Source: Closterium sp. NIES-65 (lineage: Eukaryota; Streptophyta; Zygnematophyceae; Desmidiales; Closteriaceae). Taken from it: DNA of 64,000 nt. The notes below the pieces were generated by a model. The model saw nothing but the letters and a program-made list of their open reading frames with translations, made no database searches and was not told the origin of the DNA. Of this stretch, positions 35,385-47,540 are shown in pieces. Position 1 is the stretch's first letter. Each line of letters begins with the position of its first letter. The position numbers and the translations under genes were made by a program. The stretch covers positions 1 to 64,000 of the forward strand of contig CANXME010000561.1 of the NCBI GenBank assembly GCA_948144175.1, written 5' to 3'.

Positions 35385-38300
35385 CTACTGCTGCACCTCG
35401 TCATCGCCGTCGCCGACGTCCACCAGGCGAACTTGGCCGATGGCGACAGAGCACCGGTTGAAAGCCGGAAAATGCAGCGCCTTCGTCAGGAAATCCGCCC
35501 GCTGCTCGGTGGTAGGGATGTAGTTCAGCACAAATTTCCCGCGCCTCACCATGTGCTGCAGCCAGGCGTAGCGTCGCTCCATGTGCTTGAGGTTGCCCGT
35601 CAGCCCCAAGCCCTCAGCGACCGTGATTGCCGACTTGTTGTCGACGCGGAGGATGGTCGGCTTCCCAGCGTCGAGCAGCTTGAATTCCGCAAGGAGGAAG
35701 CGAAGTCGACGCCCTTCCTTGCCGGCATCCGTGGCCGCCACGTACTCCGACTCGGTCGATGATAATGTCGCGCACTTGATGCGCGAGCTCGACCAGGAGA
35801 CGGCGGCCCCTCCGTAGACGAACACGTAGCCTCCCGTGCTCGTCCGGTTCTGCTTGTCGCCCGCGTCGTCGGCGTCGACGTAGCCGATCAGCTCCAACGA
35901 TTTTGGTCCACCGCCGAACTCCAGGGCGGTGTCGCGGGTGTCGGCGAGGAAGGCGAGGCAACGGTCGACCTCACGCCAACGCTGGTCGCTCCTCACCGTG
36001 AGGCCGCTCCCCAGCTTGCTGCAGGCGAACGCAATGTCCGGCCTCGTCGTCGTTGCCGCGAACTGCAGCGAGCCGACCTTCTGGCGGTACTCCTCCTCTT
36101 CGCGCTCCTGAGCCTCCTCGTCGTCGAACGTCAGATGAACGTAGGCGTCGACCGAGACCGGCGTCTTCGGGACTCGACCGCCTAGCTCCTCGTCGACGAA
36201 GCGCCTGCGCAGCTTGTCGGCGTAGCCCTGCTGGTGCAGCCACAACTTCCTGGCCGGCCTGTCGCGCACGATCTCCAGCCCAAGGTACTTTTCTACCGGC
36301 AAGATCTCACGCAGCTTGAAGGCAGCCTCCAGCAGCTCCTTCAGCTCCTTCAGCATCGCGGTGCTGCTGCTAGCGGCGAGCAGGTCGTCGACGTAGACCA
36401 AAACCCAGCAGGTCACACCGTCGTCGCCGGTCTTGAAGTAGAGCGCCTCGTCGACCTGGCTCTTCTTCCAGCCAGCGCTTAGCAGCACACCGTCAAGAGC
36501 CCTGTACCACAGCAGCGGCGACTGCTTCAGCCCGTAGAGGCTTTTCAGCAGCTTACACACCCGGCCGGTCCCGTCGTCGAAGTAGTCCGGCTGGTACATG
36601 TAGAGCACTCTGTCGAGCTTGCTCTGCAGGAAAGCGTTCTTCATGTCAAGCTGCATCAGGTTGAGGTCGAGGACGGCGACTATGCTGAGGAAGATCCTCA
36701 GCGTGCCCTTTACGACCAGCCTCGCCAAATATAAAAATCTAGTGAGCTAATAAGGTTCGAAAGGAATCTAATGCATATGTATATGGAAAATGGTGCATTG
36801 GCCAAGTCGGTCAATATGGGAACTTAGAATGCAAATGCCTGGGAGAACGAAACCGCTCAGATCTCGCATAGTACACGGAATCTAGTGGTCTCACTCAAAT
36901 ATAAGGTAGGAAATATATTAATTGAGTGAACGTAAGGGTTTGAAAGGTAACTAACGCACATGTGTGGAGAAAATGGTCCATCGGCCAGTCTGGCCGGCAT
37001 TTCGCACTTATAGTGCAAGTGGGGCCAAGGAGAACGGAAACGCTCGTTTCTCAAAAAGTAGAGGGAATCTAGCGGTCTCACTTGATCAGAAGGTGGGAAA
37101 TATATAAATATAGTGAGCTCATAAGGTTCGAAAGGAATCTAATGCATATGTATATGGAAAATGGTGCATTGGCCAGGTCGGTCAGTATGGGAACTTCTAG
37201 TGCAAATGCCTGGGAGAACGGAACCGCTCAGATCTCGCATAGTACACGGAATCTAGTGGTCTCACTCAAATATAAGGTAGGAAATATATTAATCGAGTGA
37301 ACGTAAGGGTTTGAAAGGTAACTAACGCAGATGTGTAGAGAAAATGGTGCATCGGCCAGTCTGGCCTGCATTTCACACTTATAGTGCAAGTGGGGCCAGG
37401 GAGAACAGAAACGCTCGTTTCTCAAAAAGTAAAGGGAATCTAGCGGTCTCACTCGATCAGAAGGTGGGAAATATATAAATGTAGTGAGCTAATCGCGCTC
37501 GACGGTGTCGTCGATGCGGTACTTGGTCGTCAGCACCCATCGGTTCTTCATAATGTTCACCCCGCGTGGGCGTTCGACCAGCTCCCAAGTCCCCATAGCG
37601 ATGAGGCTACGGATTTCTTCTTCCATGGCGGCCTTCACCGCCTCGCCCTTCCAGCTTGACAGCGCCTCCTTCACCGTCATCGTGGCGATGTCCCAGCGGT
37701 GTTCGGGGTCGGCATGCACGTCGGGGTCGAGCTCCGGCAGGTCTTCATCCTCCTCGGCATCGTCGTACAGCAGGTCGTCGTCGACCTCGTCGTACACCGT
37801 GGTGAAGGCAGCTGGCGGTAAGCAGGCGTGAAAGCTCAACCGCTCCGGCGGCCGTCGAGCTCGACCTGAGCGACGCAGCTCAGGCTTCGTGATCGGTACT
37901 TCCATCACGTCGCTGTCGGTGGACTCCTCACCCGCCGATAGCTCCCCTTTCGTTTCAAGTAGAACGTCGTCGACCAGCTGCTTCGACCCTTCGACCGGCT
38001 GTTCCTCTGCTGCTACCTTCGACAATTCTCCTGTCGACCGCTCCGGCTGCCGCTCCCCTATCGAGTGTACCCCTGCCGATGGCTCCTCTTCGACCGGCTC
38101 CCCTGTCTTCGACGGCTTTCCATCGTAGTCATCGAGCTTGGCGCCTTGTCGTCCGCCGGCGATGCCACTGGCCGGCGCTACAGGCGACGCCTCCTGGCTC
38201 CCCTCATCGTCGGTGGCCGACACAGGTGTCGGCGCAGGCAGATCGGCGACGGGAGACGGAGGGGCAAGAACAGGGGGAGGTGGAAGGACCGCCACAGCAT

Positions 38301-41239
38301 CTTCATCAGCAGGCTCGTCGACTTCGGCGAGCAGGGGAACCGTCGTCGTCGAGGTGTCCGTCGGCGGGTGCGCCTGCGTCCGCTCCGACGCCGGCCCATA
38401 CTTCGCCTTCCACACCTCCAGCGATAGCGTCTCATAGAAGATCACCTCGACCGACGTGACCATCTTGTTGTCGGTCAGGTCGAGCACCTCCCAGCCCTTG
38501 CTCGCTGGCGACACGCCCAGGTGAAGTCCCCAGCGAGCCTTCGGCGCCAGCTTTCCACCTCGTTGCTGCTCGGGAACCATGAACTGCACCATGCAGCCCC
38601 ACACCCGCGCCAGCGTAAGGTCGGGCCTCTGTCCGGTCAGCAGCTGGTACGGAGTCGTCCCCGGCGGCGTCGTCGACCGCTCCAAGCAGTTGCGCACCCA
38701 GACAGCTTGTCGTAGAGCCAGGTGCCACCAATGGTGCTTCACGCCCATGTGCAGCAACATCGTCCGCACGGACTCGACGGCCGTACGCATCTCCCGCTCG
38801 GCCATGCCATTCTACTGCGAAGTGTAGGGGCACGTCAGGTCGTGGACGATGCCCTTCCCGTCGACGAAATCGGTGAACGCCTTCCCGAGGAATTCCCCCC
38901 CTCGATCGGAGCGAAGCGACAGAACCGACTTCTTCGTCTGTCGTTCCACAAGCACCAGCCACTTCTCGAACTCCCGCAGCACGTCGCTCTTCTTAGCGAC
39001 CGGCATCGCCCATTCAAATCGAGTATGGCGATCCTTCAGCAGCAGGAAGTACAAGCTGCCGTCCTTTGCAGCCACCCGAAATGGCCCGCACAAGTCAATG
39101 TGCACGACAGCCAGCGCCTCCGCTGCATCCGAGCCCTTGGCGGGGAAGGTGTGCCGCGCCAGCTTTCCTCCGACGCACGAGACACATGGCGGGTCTGCTC
39201 CGGTTGACAACGTGATGTCGAGCCCAGTAGCCACATCATGCTTCGCCGAGCTCTTGATTGTGTCGACGTTGACGTGGGCAAGCCGCGCATGCATCCTATC
39301 GGGGGTCGTCTTCGTCGCCGAGGTGATCGTCCGCAGAGCCACCACCTCGGTCGACTACAACTGCGTCGGGCAGGGGCGAAGGTCGGTGCAGAGGACCCGT
39401 TCGGTGTAGCGTGCTCGACCAAGCACCTCTCCAGTCGCGTCGACGAGCAGCATCTCATCGCCATCGCCCTGCAGTAGCACGCCGCTCTCCTTCTGCCTGT
39501 ACGCCTGGAACGTAGAGTACGTCGGGGATGAGGACTCGCTTCCCGGCCTCCCCTTGCAGAGCGACGGTTCCGCGACCCTCGACGGGCTGCAATGCCCCGT
39601 TGAACCCACGCACATGCTTCACCCCATCGCTCGGCCCCATGTCAATGAAGACCGATTTCGTCCCCATCAGGTGGTGGGAGCACCCGCTGTCGAGCAGCAC
39701 CGCCATCGGGTTGGCCTGCACAGCTGCTTCCACCGCCTGGAAGTCCTCGCCAGCCTCCGGTGCTAGCGAGACCGTCGGCTCCACTACGCCGACCATCGAG
39801 CACGACGCCTCCCCGTCGCCTCGGCTCTTGCCGCTGGAGCTGTCGACGTCCTTCGTCGAGGGCGTTTTCTTCGACGCTTGCTTCTCCTTGCGCGGCTTCT
39901 CAGCTCGACGGGGGCAACGACTGGTCGATCGACCGCGGCCTTCCTTGTTGTCGTCCTCGTCACTCTCATCGCGATCAGGGCACTCGAAGGAGAGATGGTC
40001 GGGGTCGCCGCAGACCCAGCACTCCCGCCGTCGACCACCACCTCGTCGACCCTTGTCCCGCGTCGACCTCGTTTCGTCGACGTCCTTCGTCGACCGCCCA
40101 CCTCCGCTACCACTTCCGCCCGGCCTCCCGCGCTGCTCCCGCTGTGTATTCGACTTCGTCGGTGCAGCGTAACTCGCCTGGGGAAGGAACTCCGTGGGCT
40201 GCTCTGCCTCCTGCATCGCCTCATCCTGGAGAATGTAGCTGGTGATGGAGTCTTCGTCGAGGGACTCACGCGTGCCGGGCACCATCATCATCCTCTTCAT
40301 GAGATTGTAGTTGCGCGGCAAGCCCTTGACGATGTGGGTGATGTAGGACGCCGTCGAGTATTCAGCGCCCGCCATTCGCATCTCAGCCAGGATCCGTCGA
40401 GCACGGTTGCAGTAATCCGTCGCCGACTCCTGCTCGCCCATCCAAATGTGAGTCACCTTCTCCTCCAGCTGCCCGATGTACAGGTCGTCCCTGACCTGGT
40501 ACGTCGATATGATGAAGCGCCATGCCTGGTGACCAGCATCCAGTCGCTCTCGACAGCTCCTGAGCGCCAGCTGTACCACCGGCGAGCAGCACCTCGAGAT
40601 GACCATGAAGGTGAGCAGGTGAGCAGAACGAAACTCCCCGCGCAGCCCGACATCCTCCTCGGGCGGAATTGGCACAGTGCCGTCGGCGAAGCCCTTCAGC
40701 CCGGCGACCTCCAGCTGAGGTTCGATCGACTCCCTCCAGGTGATGAGGTCCCGTCGACCTTGCAGCGGAGCGACGGTGATCCGATCCGGCGAAAACTTGA
40801 AGTAGCCATACGCCGGTGCAATCCCGCCCGCAGTCACATGCGTCGTCGCCGAGAGCCCGCCACCACTTCGTAGAGGGGAGCGACGTCGAACATCGACGTC
40901 GGCGTTCGAGCTGCCTGCAGCCGCCGTCGACCGCTGCACTCGCGCCTGGATTCCGTCGACACCACCGTCGACCTTGATCACTCCTCTATGCCTCGTGCCT
41001 TCGCTGCCGCTGACTCGTGCACCACCGTCGACCTCGTCGTCGACGCCACCTTCGTTGCGCACCAGTCGAGGAGAAGCAAGACGGGAAGGGTGTTCCGTCG
41101 CCCACTGCGACCGGATGCCCAACTCGGCGATCACTAAGGGGATCGTCCCGTACTCGCCATTCGCGTGGCGTCTCCTCGCGTCAGCCAAACGTGCCTCCAA
41201 AGTGTCAGCTACACCCGCATCAACTACGGGGTCGACCAT
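35385..41239 (-). pseudogene. gag-pol region of family 1 copy B, interrupted
   Basis: Better preserved than copy A. From the element's 5' end it shows Gag (start at 41239, MVDPVVDAG) with a CCHC knuckle (CWVCGDPDHLSFEC, about 40000-40040), aspartic protease (VLLDSGCSHH, about 39690), integrase (zinc-binding HARLAHVN...CVSC about 39160-39300, catalytic core to about 38780), an acidic and Pro/Ser-rich linker (about 37750-38400), RT with YVDD (about 36390) and RNase H (TESEY motif near 35745) ending near 35385. The RT part is separated by the satellite insertion at 36728-37493. It is a fossil with a few breaks. Confidence 0.9.
36728..37493. repeat. ~185-bp satellite fragment (371-bp dimer, two copies) inserted in copy B
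   Basis: AT-richer sequence unrelated to the surrounding element. Two monomer types alternate: type 1 starts near 36741 and 37112 (about 183 bp), type 2 near 36924 and 37295 (about 188 bp), and a third type 1 begins at 37483 just before the end. The dimer period is exactly 371 bp, and the dimer copies are about 93% or more alike by eye. Both ends of the insert carry the same phase (AGTGAGCTAA). No target duplication or transposon terminus is seen. No long open frame has recognisable content. Confidence 0.88.
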
Positions 41240-41292
41240 GGCGACTATCGTTGCTGCCGGCCTACGAACGACTTAGTAGGTGCAAAAGTCGG

Positions 41293-41335
41293 CTCCTATC
41301 TGAAGGTCGCGTGTTCGTTCCACGCTCACCGCACC
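41293..41335 (-). other. primer-binding site, extended tRNA complement (copy B)
   Basis: On the + strand this reads directly as a tRNA 3' part: variable loop AGGTC, T arm GCGTG-TTCGTTC-CACGC, acceptor TCACCGC, A and CCA, ending at the base before the LTR. The 43-nt stretch is the same as in copy A. Confidence 0.77.
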
Positions 41336-42312
41336 ATGCGGAGATTCACTCTACAACGGCAGTGAGCTAGACTACAGGGTTGGCACGAACTACTAGAGGT
41401 GATCTCAGCTTTGCTTGGTTCCTTAGTGCTTGCACATTCACAGGAGAAATTGGCAAGAGTTTCCACTAGCAAAGTTGGAATTACAGAATTGAATCAAAGA
41501 AGCAATGACAACGATGACTACATCAGGCACCTAGCAACCCTGCAGCTAGCCTGGTCGACTGCCAGCGCAGCTCGGTCGACCGCCTGCCAGCATTGCGTAG
41601 AGGAGCCGCGCCAGCACTGCAGAAGGGCGACCTGCCAACAAAGCAGGTCGACGGCGTGCCCCGTAGAACACAGCAGTGCGCGCGCTCGCAGGTGTGCGCA
41701 AACGATTGGTCCAACTTGCCTCGTTGGGCATCCGTCGGCTGTTGTCTGCGCCTGACGAGCCACATCGACTTCGGGATACCAGCCCGAAGTCGCCTGCGCC
41801 ATCGCGATCTCGACGGCATTCGCGTGCCTCCGCAGAACTCGTCGAGCAGGTTACCCAGTCGACCTGGTCGACCCCTGGTGCTCTGGTCGACTCCCAGGTG
41901 CCTCCCGTCGACCACTGGGTCTCTCTGGTCGACCACCGGATGCTCCTGGTCGACCACACCTCCCGTCAAGCTACCCCTTGGTCGACGGACCCCTTCCGTC
42001 GACGAGAACTGCTCCGTCGACCTCCCGGTCGAACTGCAGTTCCACGGGATGCTCCGTAGACCTCCCTGTCGAACTGTAGGTCGACGGACTGCTTCGTCGA
42101 CCTCCCGGACGGCTCACCCGTCGCCCAGGCCAGTCAGTTGCAGCTGTCGAGCATCCTGGTCGACAGCAACACCACAGCGGTCCGCTGCCGCTCGACGTAA
42201 CCTGTCGAGCAGCTATCCCACTGTGAACAGTCGGCTGCTACTCCCGTGCATCCGACCAAGTCGTCGGCGTTGCCCAAGCGAGGGCGGGGCCAACACTCCA
42301 TTCCCGTTAACA
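41336..42312 (-). repeat. 5' LTR of family 1 copy B
   Basis: 977 bp; on the + strand begins TGCGGAGATT and ends CGTTAACA, followed by target duplication TGGGT. GTCGAC palindromes fall at about 41886, 41907, 41928 and 41949, exactly 21 bp apart. Confidence 0.95.
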
Positions 42313-45300
42313 TGGGTGAGAGGGAATGAGAGCGTATGAGTGTGGGTGGGAGGGAGTGAGAGCGTCTGAGATTGGGTGAGAGGGAATGAGAGGGTATGAG
42401 AGTGGGTGAGAGGGACGGAGAGTGTATGAGATTGGGTGAGAGGGAAAGAGAGCGTGAGAGAGTGGGTGAGAGGGAATGAGAGGGTATGAGAGTGGATGAG
42501 AGGAAATGAGAGCGTATGAGAGTGGGTGAGAGGGCATGAGAGCGTATGAGAGTGGTTGAGAGGGAATGAGAGCGTATGAGAGTGGATGAGAGGGAATGAG
42601 AGCGTATGAGAGTGGGTTAGAGGGAATGAGAGCGTATGAGAGTGGGTGAGAGGGAATGAGAGCGTGAGAGAGTGGGTGAGAGGGAATGAGAGCGTATGAG
42701 AGTGGGTGAGAGGGAATGAGAGCGTATGAGAGTGGGTGAGAGGGAATGAGAGCGTATGAGAGTGGGTGAGAGGGAACGAGAGCGTATGAGAGTGGGTGAG
42801 AGGGAATGAGAGCGTATGAGAGTGGGCGAGAGGGAATGAGAGCGTATGAGAGTGGGTGAGAGGGAATGAGAGCGTATCAGAATGGGTTAGAGGGAATGAG
42901 AGTGTATGAGAGTGGGTGAGAGGGAATGAGAGCATAAGAGAGTGTGTGAGAGGGAATGAGAGGGTATGAGAGTGGGTGAGAGGGAATGAGAGCGTATGAG
43001 TGTGGGTGGGAGGGAATGAGAGCGTATGAGATTGGGTGAGAGGGAATGAGAGGGTATGAGAGTGGGTGATAGGGACAGAGAGCGTATGAGATTGGGTGAG
43101 AGGGAAAGAGAGCGTGAGAGAGTGGGTGAGAGGGAATGAGAGGGTATGAGAGTGGATGAGAGGAAATGAGAGCGTATGAGAGTGGGTGAGAGGGAATGAG
43201 AGCGTATGAGAGTGGTTGAGAGGGAATGAGAGCGTATGAGAGTGGGTGAGAGGGAATGAGAGCGTATGAGAGTGGGTGAGAGGGAATGAGAGCGTATGAG
43301 AGTGGGTGTGGGTAAATGAGAGCGTATGAGAGTGGGCGAGAGGGAATGAGAGCGTATGAGAGTGGGTGAGAGGGAATGAGAGCGTATCAGAATGGGTTAG
43401 AGGGAATGAGAGTGTATGAGAGTGGGTGAGAGGGAATGAGAGCGTAAGAGAGTGGGTGAGAGGGAATGAGAGGGTATGAGAGTGGGTGAGAGGGAATGAG
43501 AGCGTATGAGTGTGGGTGGGAGGGAGTGAGAGCGTCTGAGATTGGGTGAGAGGGAATGAGAGGGTATGAGAGTGGGTGAGAGGGACGGAGAGCGTATGAG
43601 ATTGGGTGAGAGGGAAAGAGAGCGTGAGAGAGTGGGTTAGAGGGAATGAGAGGGTATGAGAGTGGATGAGAGGAAATGAGAGCGTATGAGAGTGGGTGAG
43701 AGGGAATGAGAGCGTATGAGAGTGGTTGAGAGGGAATGAGAGCGTATGAGAGTGGATGAGAGGGAATGAGAGCGTATGAGAGTGGGTTAGAGGGAATGAG
43801 AGCGTATGAGAGTGGGTGAGAGGGAATGAGAGCGTGAGAGAGTGGGTGAGAGGGAATGAGAGCGTGAGAGAGTGGGTGAGAGGGAATGAGAGCGTATGAG
43901 AGTGGGTGAGAGGGAATGAGAGCGTATGAGAGTGGGCGAGAGGGAATGAGAGCGTATGAGAGTGGGTGAGAGGGAATGAGAGCGTATCAGAATGGGTTAG
44001 AGGGAATGAGAGTGTATGAGAGTGGGTGAGAGGGAATGAGAGCGTAAGAGAGTGTGTGAGAGGGAATGAGAGGGTATGAGAGTGGGTGAGAGGGAATGAG
44101 AGCGTATGAGTGTGGGTGGGAGGGAATGAGAGCGTATGAGATTGGGTGAGAGGGAATGAGAGGGTATGAGAGTGGGTGAGAGGGACGGAGAGCGTATGAG
44201 ATTGGGTGAGAGGGAAAGAGAGCGTGAGAGAGTGGGTGAGAGGGAATGAGAGGGTATGAGAGTGGATGAGAGGAAATGAGAGCGTATGAGAGTGGGTGAG
44301 AGGGAATGAGAGCGTATGAGAGTGGTTGAGAGGGAATGATTGCGTATGAGAGTGGGTGAGAGGGAATGAGAGCGTATGAGAGTGGGTGAGAGGGAATGAG
44401 AGCGTATGAGAGTGGGTGTGGGGGAATGAGAGCGTATGAGAGTGGGCGAGAGGGAATGAGAGCGTATGAGAGTGGGTGAGAGGGAATGAGAGCGTATCAG
44501 AATGGGTTAGAGGGAATGAGAGTGTATGAGAGTGGGTGAGAGGGAATGAGAGCGTAAGAGAGTGGGTGAGAGGGAATGAGAGGGTATGAGAGTGGGTGAG
44601 AGGGAATGAGAGCGTATGAGTGTGGGTGGGAGGGAGTGAGAGCGTCTGAGATTGGGTGAGAGGGAATGAGAGGGTATGAGAGTGGGTGAGAGGGACGGAG
44701 AGCGTATGAGATTGGGTGAGAGGGAAAGAGAGCGTGAGAGAGTGGGTGAGAGGGAATGAGAGGGTATGAGAGTGGATGAGAGGAAATGAGAGCGTATGAG
44801 AGTGGGTGAGAGGGAATGAGAGCGTATGAGAGTGGTTGAGAGGGAATGAGAGCGTATGAGAGTGGATGAGAGGGAATGAGAGCGTATGAGAGTGGGTTAG
44901 AGGGAATGAGAGCGTATGAGAGTGGGTGAGAGGGAATGAGAGCGTGAGAGAGTGGGTGAGAGGGAATGAGAGCGTGAGAGAGTGGGTGAGAGGGAATGAG
45001 AGCGTATGAGAGTGGGTGAGAGGGAATGAGAGCGTATGAGAGTGGGTGAGAGGGAATGAGAGCGTTTGAGAGTGGGTGAGAGGGAATGAGAGCGTATGAG
45101 AGTGGGTTAGAGGGAATGAGAGCATATGAGAGTGGGTGAGAGGGAATGAGAGCGTATGAGAGTGGGTGAGAGGGAATAAGAGCGTATGAGAGTGGGTGAG
45201 AGGGAATGAGAGCGTATGAGAGTGGGTGAGAGGGAATGAGAGCGTATGAGAGTGGGCGAGAGGGAATGAGAGCGTATGAGAGTGGGTGAGAGGGAATGAG

Positions 45301-45960
45301 AGCGTATGAGAATGGGTTAGAGGGAATGAGAGTGTATGAGAGTGGGTGAGAGGGAATGAGAGCGTAAGAGAGTGGGTGAGAGGGAATGAGAGGGTATGAG
45401 AGTGGGTGAGAGGGAATGAGAGCGTATGAGTGTGGGTGGGAGGGAATGAGAGCGTATGAGATTGGGTGAGAGGGAATGAGAGGGTATGAGAGTGGGTGAG
45501 AGGGAATGAGAGGGTATGAGAGTGGATGAGAGGAAATGAGAGCGTATGAGAGTGGGTGAGAGGGAATGAGAGCGTATGAGAGTGGTTGAGAGGGAATGAG
45601 AGCGTATGAGAGTGGGTGAGAGGGAATGAGAGCGTATGAGAGTGGGTGAGAGGGAATGAGAGCGTTTGAGAGTGGGTGAGAGGGAATGAGAGTGTATGAG
45701 AGTGGGTTAGAGGGAATGAGAGCATATGAGAGTGGGTGAGAGGGAATGAGAGCGTATGAGAGTGGGTGAGAGGGAATAAGAGCGTATGAGAGTGGGTGAG
45801 AGGGAATGAGAGCGTATGAGAGTGGGTGAGAGGGAATGAGAGCGTATGAGAGTGGGCGAGAGGGAATGAGAGCATATGAGAGTGGGTGAGAGGGAATGAG
45901 AGCGTATGAGAATGGGTTAGAGGGAATGAGAGTGTTTGAGAGTGGGTGAGAGGGAATGAG

Positions 45961-47540
45961 AGGGTATGAGAGTGGATGAGAGGAAATGAGAGCGTATGAG
46001 AGTGGGTGAGAGGGCATGAGAGCGTATGAGAGTGGTTGAGAGGGAATGAGAGCGTATGAGAGTGGATGAGAGGGAATGAGAGCGTATGAGAGTGGGTTAG
46101 AGGGAATGAGAGCGTATGAGAGTGGGTAAGAGGGAATGAGAGCGTGAGAGAGTGGGTGAGAGGGAATGAGAGCGTATGAGAGTGGGTGAGAGGGAATGAG
46201 AGCGTATGAGAGTGGGTGAGAGGGAATGAGAGCGTATGAGAGTGGGTGAGAGGGAACGAGAGCGTATGAGAGTGGGTGAGAGGGAATGAGAGCGTATGAG
46301 AGTGGGCGAGAGGGAATGAGAGCGTATGAGAGTGGGTGAGAGGGAATGAGAGCGTATCAGAATGGGTTAGAGGGAATGAGAGTGTATGAGAGTGGGTGAG
46401 AGGGAATGAGAGCGTAAGAGAGTGTGTGAGAGGGAATGAGAGGGTATGAGAGTGGGTGAGAGGGAATGAGAGCGTATGAGTGTGGGTGGGAGGGAATGAG
46501 AGCGTATGAGATTGGGTGAGAGGGAATGAGAGGGTATGAGAGTGGGTGAGAGGGACGGAGAGCGTATGAGATTGGGTGAGAGGGAAAGAGAGCGTGAGAG
46601 AGTGGGTGAGAGGGAATGAGAGGGTATGAGAGTGGATGAGAGGAAATGAGAGCGTATGAGAGTGGGTGAGAGGGAATGAGAGCGTATGAGAGTGGTTGAG
46701 AGGGAATGATTGCGTATGAGAGTGGGTGAGAGGGAATGAGAGCGTATGAGAGTGGGTGAGAGGGAATGAGAGCGTATGAGAGTGGGTGTGGGGGAATGAG
46801 AGCGTATGAGAGTGGGCGAGAGGGAATGAGAGCGTATGAGAGTGGGTGAGAGGGAATGAGAGCGTATCAGAATGGGTTAGAGGGAATGAGAGTGTATGAG
46901 AGTGGGTGAGAGGGAATGAGAGCGTAAGAGAGTGGGTGAGAGGGAATGAGAGGGTATGAGAGTGGGTGAGAGGGAATGAGAGCGTATGAGTGTGGGTGGG
47001 AGGGAGTGAGAGCGTCTGAGATTGGGTGAGAGGGAATGAGAGGGTATGAGAGTGGGTGAGAGGGACAGAGAGCGTATGAGATTGGGTGAGAGGGAAAGAG
47101 AGCGTGAGAGAGTGGGTGAGAGGGAATGAGAGGGTATGAGAGTGGATGAGAGGAAATGAGAGCGTATGAGAGTGGGTGAGAGGGAATGAGAGCGTATGAG
47201 AGTGGTTGAGAGGGAATGAGAGCGTATGAGAGTGGATGAGAGGGAATGAGAGCGTATGAGAGTGGGTTAGAGGGAATGAGAGCGTATGAGAGTGGGTGAG
47301 AGGGAATGAGAGCGTGAGAGAGTGGGTGAGAGGGAATGAGAGCGTGAGAGAGTGGGTGAGAGGGAATGAGAGCGTATGAGAGTGGGTGAGAGGGAATGAG
47401 AGCGTATGAGACTGGGTGAGAGGGAATGAGAGCGTTTGAGAGTGGGTGAGAGGGAATGAGAGCGTATGAGAGTGGGTTAGAGGGAATGAGAGCATATGAG
47501 AGTGGGTGAGAGGGAATGAGAGCGTATGAGAGTGGGTGAG
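45961..47540 (+). repeat. satellite segment duplicated at 51241-57914
   Basis: The order of variants from 45961 (GGGCATGAGAG at 46011, AGGGAGTGAG at 47001, GGGAATAAG near 47545) is repeated from 51241 when element D and one target copy are removed. Spacing of the marker pair is 990 bp in both. The duplication therefore predates insertion of D, and E then inserted at the GGGAATAAG unit. Confidence 0.82.

Larger units (their letters stand above)
34383..42312 (-). mobile_element. Ty1/copia retrotransposon, family 1, copy B, with satellite insertion
   Basis: Minus-strand element. In element order: 5' LTR 41336-42312, extended tRNA primer site about 41293-41335, Gag from 41239, protease, integrase, RT and RNase H to about 35385, purine tract 35256-35265, 3' LTR 34383-35255. 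The target duplication TGGGT lies in the satellite. The LTRs differ at few positions (under about 1% by eye) apart from one length difference, so insertion is recent. Even so, the coding region is broken in a few places (about three to five), and an unrelated ~185-bp satellite fragment interrupts it at 36728-37493. Confidence 0.95.

Noticed and set aside
36741-36930. Possible tRNA-derived SINE in the ~185-bp repeat (TGGCCAAGTCGG resembles a pol III A box, GGTTCGAAAGG a B box)
   Set aside because: The boxes are in the wrong order and spacing within a monomer, the A box is not kept in the second copy, and the tandem dimer structure fits a satellite better.
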